From contig JACZKQ010000142.1 in NCBI GenBank assembly GCA_014859965.1, positions 1 through 49,754 of the forward strand: DNA of 49,754 nucleotides. Reading direction: 5' to 3'. The stretch comes from Phycisphaerae bacterium. Lineage in GTDB: Bacteria; Planctomycetota; Phycisphaerae; Sedimentisphaerales; Anaerohalosphaeraceae. Each line of letters begins with the position of its first letter. The stretch's first letter is position 1. Under the pieces are notes generated by a model. That model ran no database searches, was not told the origin of the DNA, and worked only from the letters and a program-made list of their open reading frames with translations. Shown here one piece after another: positions 16,613 through 24,085 of this stretch. Position numbers and translations under genes: made by a program.

Positions 16613-16810
16613 CAGGGCAAACGCATTCTCCTCATACCTCGCTGGGCAGCCGGCGCGCCAGGGCCGAGCAAAACCGGTCGGGGCACCAGAGGCCCCCCCC
16701 CCGAGCGAACAGATGCTCCCGATTTTGGCCTCTGCCCAACCGGTTTTGCTCTCCATTTTCGCCGCAGGTTGGGTTTGGGATGCGGACATCCGGAGAATGC
16801 ACCCGCCCTG
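16613..16810 (+). repeat. Palindromic repeat element, copy C
   Basis: 198 bp in the same orientation as copy B, with the same outer and inner inverted arms. The right arm differs by A for G (GAATGCACCCGCCCTG), and the GGCCAAAATC arm has lost bases (AGAGGCCCCCCCCCC). No flanking direct repeat is visible. It sits between the vWA operon and the structured RNA candidate. Confidence 0.9.
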
Positions 16811-16935
16811 TCGCGGATAACCTGACTGAGTGCGGGATTGCACGCGAAACCTCGAATCGCCAAGTCAATTTCGCCACGATTCGCCGCCGCCGCCGACCTC
16901 ATCGCCAAGAATCTTAAATTATCCTTAATAAACTC

Positions 16936-16964
16936 TTGACATAATCGCCACCTTCTGCTATACT
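16936..16964 (+). promoter_or_regulatory. Near-consensus promoter for the structured RNA candidate
   Basis: TTGACA at 16936-16941, a 17-base spacer and TATACT at 16959-16964. No start codon with an RBS follows. Confidence 0.75.
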
Positions 16965-16970
16965 ATAAGC

Positions 16971-17480
16971 ATAAGAGAAGCACTGGGGGGCTTCAGCAAT
17001 GCCGGGCACACACGGATAGGATGCGGTTTCTTGATTCTGTGTACAGTGCATTGGCGGCCAAGACCCATGGCTTGGTTTAGCCTTTTGTACACGAGGGACT
17101 CCGCCGATTAGAACCGGGCGCCGGCATGCAGATGCCTGATGCAGGACCGGCATTGGCCTAGCACGGCCGAGGCCGGAAGCGTGAACGCACTCGCCGAGGA
17201 ACTGACAACATAGCTCAGGGGCCCCTGAGCGTCACACATCGGCTGACCGCTGGCGGCCGCACCGACAAAATCTTGATCGACCGCAAGCCCTGTTCGATCA
17301 GTCAACCCACTGTGCCACGAATCCACCTCTCGTCTTTCCTACGTGGATTTCGCTATAGAAATCGGTGCCTACGCGCATGCAAAGGGAGGCGCTTTGTGGA
17401 ACGCCTCCCTGCATTGTGTGGGGCTGCTGCGTCGCAACAACCCGTTGCTGACGGGTCACCCCCGCTCTTGACCCGTCAGA
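16971..17480 (+). ncRNA. Candidate large structured noncoding RNA
   Basis: About 500 bases downstream of the promoter at 16936 with no convincing protein but dense, evenly spaced inverted repeats. These are GTGTACA/TGTACAC (17039-17045 with 17086-17092) enclosing CCAAG/CTTGG; an 18-bp perfect palindrome, GCTCAGGGGCCCCTGAGC (17213-17230); GATCGA/TCGATC (17275-17280 with 17294-17299); ATCCAC/GTGGAT (17321-17326 with 17343-17348); AGGGAGGCG/CGCCTCCCT (17383-17391 with 17402-17410); and TGACGGGTCA/TGACCCGTCA (17449-17458 with 17469-17478). I saw none of the conserved blocks of RNase P RNA, tmRNA or SRP RNA. The 3' end is uncertain because no T-run follows the last hairpins. The family is unknown. 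Confidence 0.5.
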
Positions 17481-17563
17481 TTAGATTCCATTCATCATCA
17501 CACCTGACTAATCGCCTCTATCGGTACTATAAACGCGAACTTTATAGAGCAATCAACTTTTTT

Positions 17564-17619
17564 CTGGGGCAAAATGCTCGAACCCCTGCAAAAAGATCAA
17601 ATTCGTTATTTGACCCCAG
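17564..17619. repeat. Short palindrome, REP-like
   Basis: 56 bp with ends CTGGGG-CAAA and TTTGA-CCCCAG, which pair over about 10 bp with one bulge. It lies just after a smaller perfect hairpin, CTATAAA/TTTATAG, at 17527-17547. Sequences of the GGGGTCAAAT..GAATTTGA type are seen as dispersed palindromes in other bacteria, some tied to REP-associated transposases. That link is my inference, and no transposase is nearby. Confidence 0.4.
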
Positions 17620-17812
17620 AGTGTTTGTTATCAAAGGCTCATGGGCACTGAGTAAACGCCTGTAACACCATAAGGGAAACCCTCATTTCAGTAGTGGGCG
17701 GTCGCCATGCCCGCCATTTACGAGAGCATCGCCATCGCCCGCAATACTGATAAGGCCAAACGTCTTCAGATTACGCGCCGGTTGACCACGCCCCATCGCC
17801 AAAGATTCAGGA

Positions 17813-17841
17813 TTGCCCGGCCACAGGATTTCTACTATACT
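17813..17841 (+). promoter_or_regulatory. Promoter for the cheD unit
   Basis: TTGCCC at 17813-17818, a 17-base spacer and TATACT at 17836-17841. It lies 69 bases before the cheD start. Confidence 0.6.
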
Positions 17842-17910
17842 CGCCATTCGGAAAAGCTGCTCGGGTTATACGGCAAGAACATAGGACGGAAGTGCTGTGT
17901 GAGGGGCAAC

Positions 17911-18399
17911 ATGAAAGAGGTCATTGACGTCCAGACCGGCCAGGTAAAGGCCGGCGCGGGCAGAGTCATCTTGAGGTCGATCGCCCTGGGTTCCTGTGTG
18001 GCGGTGATCATTGTGGACCCGGCCAGGCAGCAGGCTGCGATGGCCCACGTAATGCTGCCCGGCAAGGCCTCGCCCCGAGTTACGGCCGACGACAGGACAA
18101 AGTACGCTGCCGACGCAATTGATGCCGCCATCGAAATGATGAACAACATGGGATCGCAAACGGCGGACTGCTGCGCGGCGGCGGTCGGAGGCGCCAATGT
18201 CCTAAGGCGGCCGGGCGACACCATCGCCCGCGACAACGTGGACTTTAATCTTTCTTTTCTGCATGACAAGAGGCTCCATGTGGTCGCCCGTGCGGTCGGC
18301 GGTTTTGAGCGGAGAAATGTCTGTATCGACGTGGAAGATGGAATCATCACATACGCCGAAGGGGACGGCCACTTTAAGGAATTATGGAGGCCCGAATGA
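17911..18399 (+). CDS. cheD: Chemoreceptor glutamine deamidase CheD
   Basis: CheD hydrolyses specific glutamine side chains of chemoreceptors to glutamate and in some species partners CheC. This product is 162 residues, the usual size, from ATG 17911 with GAGGGG upstream. The frame is open back to 17707, but that part shows no conservation and spans the promoter. The catalytic Cys is in IALGSCVAV (Cys29) and the His in AMAHVMLP (His46), both in the order expected, with VGGANV downstream. No receptor, CheA or CheW gene is in the window. Its stop overlaps the next start as ATGA. The position directly ahead of a histidine kinase suggests use in a signalling unit outside classical chemotaxis (inference). 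Confidence 0.9.
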   Translation: MKEVIDVQTGQVKAGAGRVILRSIALGSCVAVIIVDPARQQAAMAHVMLPGKASPRVTADDRTKYAADAIDAAIEMMNNMGSQTADCCAAAVGGANVLRRPGDTIARDNVDFNLSFLHDKRLHVVARAVGGFERRNVCIDVEDGIITYAEGDGHFKELWRPE

Positions 18400-18446
18400 A
18401 CACGCTCATCTTCACCGCCGCAACACAGGATCGGGGGGACACGTAA
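18396..18446 (+). CDS. 16-codon ORF linking cheD and the histidine kinase
   Basis: ATG 18396 overlaps the cheD stop (ATGA), and its TAA at 18444-18446 is followed at once by the kinase ATG. The peptide is MNTLIFTAATQDRGDT. It may serve only to pass ribosomes on to the kinase start (the GGGGGGA at its end can be the kinase RBS), or be the stump of a deleted gene. Confidence 0.3.
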   Translation: MNTLIFTAATQDRGDT

Positions 18447-20366
18447 ATGGACAGTCCGTCTTCCGGTACCGATCGTAAGAAAATGAAACGCAGACTTGCG
18501 CTGGTATATGTCCTGGGTGCTCTCACCGGCACCGTGGTAATTGTCTCGATGGCTTGCAGCTATCGCACGGCCGTTCGCATGTCGGCAACGGATATACCCC
18601 AACTGGGCGCCGCCGGCCAGATCACGCTGGCGGTGAGCGGGGCACATCGCCGGAGTACAGGCATGCCGGGCGATGACGATCCTGAGTTTGACGAAATCCG
18701 GCGATCGCTGGATTCGGCCAGAGTATGCACGCAGGCTCTGCTCTACGGCGGTCAAACGACTCATGACGCAATCCTACCGCTCAAAGACGAGGTCCTGAGG
18801 CAGGTCGCCGCGGGTATGGACACACTTCTGGCGGACTTCATGTCACTTACACATCAACGCTGCGAACGCCCTGCCGAATTCGGCGGCGCCGCCGAGCAGC
18901 AGTATAACCTAATTTATGATGAAATCATGGGCAAGACCGGAACACTGGCCGCCCACCTGCGCGCCAGGATTGATGCCGACCTCGGGCGTTCTCGCCTGGC
19001 GCAGGCGGCGGTCATCGGCCTTTGTGCCCTTGGGCTCACCGCCGCCACATACATTGCAGGATTGCTCGTCCGCAGGCATTCTCTCGACGCAGCGCGGCTC
19101 GTGGCTGTTAATCAGCAGTTGCAGGCCCACGAGCAGCAGCTCCTGGCCGCCAATCAGCAGTTGCAGGCCGGTGAACAACAGCTCCGCGCCACCAACCAGC
19201 AGCTTCAGGCCGCCAACCAGCAACTGCAGGCAAGGGAACGCGAATACCGGCTCCTCTTCAGCGAAATGATCAGCGGGTTCGCCGTCCATGAAATGATTTA
19301 TGATGAAGACGGAAACCCGGTCGATTACCGCTTCCTCGAAATCAATGCCGCCTTTGAGGCACTGACCGGTCTCAAGAGAGCCGACGTTCTCGGTCGAACG
19401 GCCACAGAGGTCTTGCCTGAAATCGACCGGTTCTGGATTACAACGTATGGCGGCGTCGCCACGACCGGCAAACCGGTCCACTTCGAGCATTACAGCAAGG
19501 ATATTCCCGCATATTTTGATGTAATCGCCTATCGGCCGGCCCCGGGGCAGTTCGCGGTCATCTTCAATAACGTGACCGAGCGAAGGGGCGCCGAGCGTGA
19601 GCTGAAACGCCTCAACCGCATTCTCGATTCGCGAAACAAGGAGCTGCAGAGCATCGTATACGCCGCGTCGCACGATCTGCGTTCGCCGCTCGTCAATATT
19701 CAGGGTTTCGGCGGCGAACTGGCGGAGTACTGCCGCAAACTGCGCAGGCTCCTGAGCAACGTTCAAGGCGCCGAGGAATGGAGAAAAGAAATCAACGGAG
19801 TGATCGAAAAGGACGTACCCGAAGCCCTCAAGTTCATTCGAGCGGGCGCTCGCAAGATGCAGACGCTGCTGGACGGGCTGCTCAGCGTATCGAGGGTCGG
19901 AAGCGTAGAACTGGCGATCGAAACGCTCGACATGGAAACTCTCCTGCTGTCCGTGATTGCCGCAACGCGGTACCAGATAGACACCGCGAGCGCCGAGGTC
20001 ATCGTAGATTCATTACCCCCCTGCCGCGGCGACGCCGCCCAGGTCAATCAGGTTTTCAGCAACCTGATTGTCAACGCCCTCAAATACGCCTCGCCCCTCC
20101 GCAAACCGCGCGTGTGCATCACAGGCGTCGTCGAGGAGTACGAAGTGATTTACTGCGTCGAAGACAACGGCATCGGCATCGCCGCCCAGTATCAGGAAAA
20201 AATCTTCGAGATATTTCACCGCCTCAATCCCGGCGATGCCCACGACGGAGAAGGCATCGGCCTGACCATCGTCAGCCGCATTGTCGACCGTCACGACGGC
20301 CGTGTATGGGTCGAATCCGAAGATGGCGAGGGCAGCAGGTTCTTTGTGGCATTGCCCAAGGTGTAA
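18447..20366 (+). CDS. Membrane PAS-domain sensor histidine kinase
   Basis: 639 residues. Transmembrane helices lie at about 18-38 (LALVYVLGALTGTVVIVSMA) and about 190-210 (AAVIGLCALGLTAATYIAGLL), with a periplasmic sensor region between them. Six heptads of the NQQLQAx/EQQLxAx type (residues 222-263, DNA 19110-19235) form a coiled coil. A PAS domain follows at about 268-385. The phosphoacceptor site is YAASHDLRSPL (His at about 411), and the ATPase has the N box NLIVNALKYA, G1 VEDNGIGIA and G2 GEGIGLTIV. The partner response regulator is not in the window. It is coupled to cheD through a 16-codon ORF and ends 15 bases before the convergent murA stop. Confidence 0.92.
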   Translation: MDSPSSGTDRKKMKRRLALVYVLGALTGTVVIVSMACSYRTAVRMSATDIPQLGAAGQITLAVSGAHRRSTGMPGDDDPEFDEIRRSLDSARVCTQALLYGGQTTHDAILPLKDEVLRQVAAGMDTLLADFMSLTHQRCERPAEFGGAAEQQYNLIYDEIMGKTGTLAAHLRARIDADLGRSRLAQAAVIGLCALGLTAATYIAGLLVRRHSLDAARLVAVNQQLQAHEQQLLAANQQLQAGEQQLRATNQQLQAANQQLQAREREYRLLFSEMISGFAVHEMIYDEDGNPVDYRFLEINAAFEALTGLKRADVLGRTATEVLPEIDRFWITTYGGVATTGKPVHFEHYSKDIPAYFDVIAYRPAPGQFAVIFNNVTERRGAERELKRLNRILDSRNKELQSIVYAASHDLRSPLVNIQGFGGELAEYCRKLRRLLSNVQGAEEWRKEINGVIEKDVPEALKFIRAGARKMQTLLDGLLSVSRVGSVELAIETLDMETLLLSVIAATRYQIDTASAEVIVDSLPPCRGDAAQVNQVFSNLIVNALKYASPLRKPRVCITGVVEEYEVIYCVEDNGIGIAAQYQEKIFEIFHRLNPGDAHDGEGIGLTIVSRIVDRHDGRVWVESEDGEGSRFFVALPKV

Positions 20367-20381
20367 CCTGCCGGAGACATC

Positions 20382-21647
20382 TCACTCGCTCTTTCGCAAA
20401 ATCCTCGCCCCGACCGCGTTGAGTTTCTCCTCGATCCGCTCGTACCCTCGGTCGATGTGATACACCCGGTTGACGATGGTCGTGCCCGTCGCCGCCATCG
20501 CCGCAAGCACCAGCGCCGCCGACGCACGCAAGTCCGACGCCATCACAGGCGCCGCAATCAGCTTTTCCACGCCCGCCACGATCACGCTCGGGCCTTCCTT
20601 GCGCAGATGGGCCGCCATCCGGTTCAGTTCCGCCACGTGCATGAAGCGGTCGGGATAGATCTTCTCCGTAATCACACTGTTGCCGTCGGCCAGCGCCAGC
20701 ATCGCCATCAACTGGGCCTGCAAATCGGTCGGAAAACCCGGGTAAGGCTGCGTCGTAATATCCGCCGGCCGGATCCCTCCGGTTCGCGTCACCACGCACC
20801 CGTCCTCCGTCGGCTCGATCGTGACGCCGATGCGCTCCAAGCGGTCGACCACTGCCAAAAGGTGCTCCAAACAGCAATTCTGGAGCCGCAGCCGCCCGCC
20901 GGTAATCGCTGCGGCGACCATGAATGTCCCCGCCTCGATCCGGTCGCCGATTACACGGTACTCCACCGGCTTCAGCGCCGAAACCCCTTCGATCGTCAGT
21001 CGCGGCGATCCGATGCCCGTAATCTGCGCCCCCATCGCATTCAGACAGTTCGCCAGGTCGGCAATTTCCGGCTCGCACGCCGCCGACTCGATCACCGTCT
21101 TTCCGCTGGCAAGCGTCGCCGCCATCAGGACATTCGCCGTTCCCAGCACCGTCGAGCCAAACGGCCCGCCCAGGAAGATGCGCTTACCCTTCAAGCCCTT
21201 CTCCGCCGTCGCCACGATATTGCCGCCGTGGAGGTGAATTGTCGCCCCCAGTTCCCGCATCCCGTGCAGATGAATATCCACGGGCCGGTCGCCGATGGCA
21301 CAGCCGCCCGGCATCGATACCTCCGCCCGGCCAAAACGCGCCACCAGCGGACCAAGGATGCATATGCCCGCTCGCATCTTGCGTAATATGTCGTATTCAC
21401 CTACCGGGTTATTGATCCGGGAGGTGTCAATATGCACATCGCCGTTTTCGCGTTCCGCCGACGCTCCCAGACGCTGCAGCAGTTGCCGCAGCACCGCGAT
21501 ATCCGCCAGTTTTGGAACCCCCCTAAGGATCGTCGTGCCCGGCGCCAGAATCGCCGCGGCCATGATTGGAAGCGACGCATTCTTCGACCCGCTGACCTCA
21601 ATTGTTCCGTCCAGTCGGACGGGACCTTCAATGTGAAATGTATCCAT
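20382..21647 (-). CDS. murA: UDP-N-acetylglucosamine 1-carboxyvinyltransferase MurA
   Basis: It transfers enolpyruvate from PEP to UDP-GlcNAc, the first committed step of peptidoglycan synthesis in the cytoplasm. At 421 residues it has the family's usual length. AAGGAAAT lies upstream of ATG 21647. The UDP-GlcNAc site starts with GTIEVSGSKNASLPI, and the catalytic loop SMPGGCAIGDRPVD carries Cys116, so the enzyme should be fosfomycin-sensitive by family rule. Later landmarks are PYPGFPTDLQAQLMA and ITEKIYPDRFMHVAELNRM. It is evidence that this planctomycete-like organism keeps a peptidoglycan pathway. It is convergent with the histidine kinase, with no clear terminator in the 15-base gap. Confidence 0.97.
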   Translation of the reverse strand: MDTFHIEGPVRLDGTIEVSGSKNASLPIMAAAILAPGTTILRGVPKLADIAVLRQLLQRLGASAERENGDVHIDTSRINNPVGEYDILRKMRAGICILGPLVARFGRAEVSMPGGCAIGDRPVDIHLHGMRELGATIHLHGGNIVATAEKGLKGKRIFLGGPFGSTVLGTANVLMAATLASGKTVIESAACEPEIADLANCLNAMGAQITGIGSPRLTIEGVSALKPVEYRVIGDRIEAGTFMVAAAITGGRLRLQNCCLEHLLAVVDRLERIGVTIEPTEDGCVVTRTGGIRPADITTQPYPGFPTDLQAQLMAMLALADGNSVITEKIYPDRFMHVAELNRMAAHLRKEGPSVIVAGVEKLIAAPVMASDLRASAALVLAAMAATGTTIVNRVYHIDRGYERIEEKLNAVGARILRKSE

Positions 21648-21829
21648 ACTTTATTTCCTTGATAACTCCGCGACAATGTAATACAAACTTGCGGGGGTTG
21701 CAAGGTCTAAAGCCGCCGCTGTTAATTTGCGGTGAGCCTGTAATGGGCCATGTGTCAGCCCGCTGAGCAGACGAGCGGCGCCCCGGGGAGCCGAAACTGA
21801 CAATTTGTCGCTAACAGTGAAAGTGGACT

Positions 21830-22699
21830 ATGAATACGTGCATCGCTGCAAGTGACCCCACCGCCACGGTTCTGGCGGGTATGTCCATAAACGTCGGCGA
21901 GATCCTCGTTGTCACCGTGATTTTCATGTCGGTGGTCACCCTGGCGGCCTGGTTTGTGTTCTATTCCGGACCCGCCGCGTTGGCGGCCGCTCCCCTCCGC
22001 AGAAACCGCGTCCCGCTGTACCTGCCCTTTCTGCTCCTCCTGGCATGGGTCCTTGGTACGGGCGCCATGCTGTGGATCATGCTTAAGTTGTTTGACCCCG
22101 CGGGTATTCGTCAGGAACTTCTGACCTATGTCGCCGCGGCACTTGTCGAGGCGCTCCTGGCCATTTTCATCATTGCCATCGCCGCGTTCCTCTTCCAAAG
22201 GGGGCTCAAGGGCTTCGGCCTCGATGTTCGCACCCTGTCCCGCGACCTTCGTGCCTCCGTCGCCAATCTGGTCGCCGTCCTGCCGCTCGTCTGGTTCGGC
22301 GTATGGGCAGTCGACGTCATCGGAAAATGGATCGTCGGGCCGACCTTTGAAATACGTACCAGCGAAGGCCTTGATGTTCTCACCCGCAGCGCCCACGTGT
22401 CCATGCGTCTGCTCATGCTTGCTTTTGTGGTGATCATCGTTCCCGTCTTTGAGGAAGTGCTCTTCCGAGGCATGCTGCAATCCACCATTCGCGGTTATGT
22501 GCGATCCCCCTGGGTCGCCGTCGTTATTACGTCCATTCTTTTTGCCGCCATGCACCCCTGGCATCACTGGCCGGCCATCTTCATGCTCTCGCTCGGCATG
22601 GGCTATGCCTACGAGCGGAGCGGTTCACTCTTTCGACCCATCTTCATCCACATCATTTTCAACACCAGCAACGTTGTCGCCGCACTCCTCGCCAGTTGA
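21830..22699 (+). CDS. CPBP-family intramembrane metalloprotease
   Basis: 289 residues with about seven hydrophobic segments (starting ILVVTVIFMSVVTLAAWFVF). The CPBP/Abi (CAAX-protease-like) motif 1 is FEEVLFRGMLQS, with the Glu-Glu pair and Arg. Motif 2 is ILFAAMHPWHHWP, with the His, and the final helix IFIHIIFNTSNVV holds the His-x-x-x-Asn. The function is an integral membrane protease of unknown substrate. ATG 21830 is taken as the start, but ATG 21881 (MSINVGEIL), nearer the first helix, is possible because neither has a strong RBS. The gene is divergent from murA. Confidence 0.85.
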   Translation: MNTCIAASDPTATVLAGMSINVGEILVVTVIFMSVVTLAAWFVFYSGPAALAAAPLRRNRVPLYLPFLLLLAWVLGTGAMLWIMLKLFDPAGIRQELLTYVAAALVEALLAIFIIAIAAFLFQRGLKGFGLDVRTLSRDLRASVANLVAVLPLVWFGVWAVDVIGKWIVGPTFEIRTSEGLDVLTRSAHVSMRLLMLAFVVIIVPVFEEVLFRGMLQSTIRGYVRSPWVAVVITSILFAAMHPWHHWPAIFMLSLGMGYAYERSGSLFRPIFIHIIFNTSNVVAALLAS

Positions 22700-22733
22700 C
22701 GAAGGTCAAACCTACTCGCCCGCCGCGCAGAAC

Positions 22734-22864
22734 AAAGGCCGGCAACCCAAAGGTCACCGGCCAACCGTATGATAAGCCCACTCCCGTCGAGGGGTAGGAT
22801 CTTGTCACTTGTCTTCTCACCCCATGCGCCAGCGGCCGGCCTTAAAAGCACAAACGGCCGGCCT
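22734..22864. terminator. Hairpin cluster between convergent genes
   Basis: Between the CPBP and PilZ stops lie GGCCGG/CCGGCC (22737-22742 with 22757-22762) and GGCCGGCC/GGCCGGCC (22834-22841 with 22856-22863). The second has a 14-base A-rich loop. There is no T-run, so termination is an inference from position. Confidence 0.35.
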
Positions 22865-22880
22865 GACCCGCCTGAAACCC

Positions 22881-23198
22881 TTAGACGAACTGCACCGCCA
22901 GCCCGATGTTGGCGCCCTCGAACATGTTCTTACGTTCGACCCGCAGCACCTTGCCGCTCTTAATACGTGCATACTGGCCCTTCTGCCGCGCCAGAGACGT
23001 AGTTCGCGGGAAGTTCACCTCGATTTCGTGTCCCGCCCGGATCGGCGTGGTCATGGGCACGGAGATGTATGCCCCGCCCTTGCTCACGTTGATACTCCGC
23101 CCGTTGAAGAACCTGTTGGCTTCCGGCAGCCATACGCTCACCGGCCAGGCTAATTCCGAACGTGCATCCCTTCTTTGTTCGACAACCGTCGTCTCCAT
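22881..23198 (-). CDS. PilZ-domain protein (c-di-GMP binding)
   Basis: 105 residues from ATG 23198, chosen because GGAG lies 9-10 bases upstream. An in-frame ATG at 23237 lacks one. EQRRDARSEL supplies the RxxxR motif and INVSKGGAYISV the (D/N)xSxxG motif, which together bind cyclic di-GMP. The domain fills the protein, so it acts as a stand-alone adaptor. A TATAAT on the minus strand at 23351-23346 would give a leader of about 140 bases. I saw no c-di-GMP riboswitch in it. The partner is unknown. Confidence 0.88.
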   Translation of the reverse strand: METTVVEQRRDARSELAWPVSVWLPEANRFFNGRSINVSKGGAYISVPMTTPIRAGHEIEVNFPRTTSLARQKGQYARIKSGKVLRVERKNMFEGANIGLAVQFV

Positions 23199-23599
23199 AT
23201 TTCCGTTCTCCGTTAATTTAGTGAAGAATAAAGCCATGCCCGGTTTATCGGCAGCGTTAAGCTGGGAGGTTTAGCCTATTTGGGCCACAGCAGCAGCTTT
23301 TTGACAAAAGCCCGCAGATTGCCCATCTTTCCGCCATGTGCCGTCGATTATAGGGCTTTCATAAAAAAAGAGCCTGACCTGGCATGCCTATGCCGATATG
23401 CACTATAGGCCCCCTGGTCCGGCTTAATGGGCGGCAAAACCCATAAAAAGCCGCGGATTGATGCAGAAAGCCGCCTTTTGCCGACGCCGGCGGGTTTTTG
23501 GCAAGCTGTTCCGGCGGGCGTCAAGAATGTTTTTCACGTGTTGAAGATTTTTTTCAAAAATCAAGGAAACATTTTTTTCCTCCATGCGTCTATATCTGT

Positions 23600-23705
23600 G
23601 AGAGCCAAGGGGCGAAGGAGTCGCCCGGAGAAAAAGAGAAAACAATCTTTTCATCACCCTCCTCCGAAGCCAGATTCTCATGTCAAGTGGGATCTGGCTT
23701 TTTTT
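23600..23705 (+). ncRNA. Candidate small RNA with intrinsic terminator
   Basis: No protein is convincing here, yet the stretch ends in a textbook terminator: AAGCCAGAT (23667-23675), a 16-base loop, ATCTGGCTT (23692-23700) and a run of eight T. Upstream are a GGGCGA/TCGCCC hairpin near 23619-23635 and AT-rich hairpins at 23545-23580. No clear promoter or start was found, so the 5' end is a guess. Confidence 0.35.
23667..23705 (+). terminator. Intrinsic terminator
   Basis: A 9-bp stem AAGCCAGAT/ATCTGGCTT followed by T8, pointing rightward. The upstream plus-strand transcript is not known. Confidence 0.75.
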
Positions 23706-23790
23706 ATGCGCATCGTAGCCCGCTATTGAGCTGAGCCGCTCGCAGATGCGGTATCCCCCATTACCCATGACCTCTCCGGCGGCGATTTTT

Positions 23791-23991
23791 CACGGCAAAC
23801 GCATTCTCCTCAACCTCGCTGGGCAGCCGGCGCCGCCAGGGCTGAGCTAAACCGGTCGGGGCCCCAGAGGCCAAAATCCCCCCCCGGCGAACAGATGCTC
23901 CTGATTTTGGCCTCTGCCCAACCGGTTTTGCTCTCCATTGTCGCCGCAGGTTGGGTTGAGATGCGGACATCCGGAGAATGCGCCTGCCCTG
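23791..23991 (+). repeat. Palindromic repeat element, copy D
   Basis: 201 bp in the same orientation as copies B and C. The left end is CACGGC instead of CAGGGC, otherwise the outer and inner arms are intact. A 9-bp direct repeat, GCGGCGATT, flanks it at 23779-23787 and 23993-24001, again suggesting a target-site duplication. Three bases on the left and one on the right separate it from the core. Confidence 0.9.
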
Positions 23992-24009
23992 AGCGGCGAT
24001 TCCTCCTTA

Positions 24010-24038
24010 TTGAAAACCTTGGCGGAATCGGGTATAAT
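24010..24038 (+). promoter_or_regulatory. Promoter for the aldo/keto reductase gene
   Basis: TTGAAA at 24010-24015, a 17-base spacer and TATAAT at 24033-24038. It starts 18 bases after repeat copy D, and its -35 lies at the edge of the flanking direct repeat. Confidence 0.7.
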
Positions 24039-24085
24039 GTGTTCCATTGACATGCATATCCCCCCTTTTATGAGGAGCAATTGAA

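Noticed and set aside
16971..17480. RNase P RNA, tmRNA or SRP RNA
   Set aside because: I looked for the GAGGAAAGTCC core of RNase P RNA, the GGGGCTG...TTCGA ends of tmRNA and the GGTCCGGAAGGAAGCAGC loop of SRP RNA, and found none.
17273..17665. A 130-residue frame across the structured RNA region
   Set aside because: There is no RBS, the translation is low-quality, and it overlaps strong hairpins.
19110..19235. Tandem DNA repeat
   Set aside because: It is the coding sequence of six coiled-coil heptads inside the histidine kinase, not an independent repeat.
20457..21386. Long plus-strand frame opposite murA (Arg-rich translation)
   Set aside because: It lies wholly within the clear MurA gene on the other strand, with no RBS or domain.
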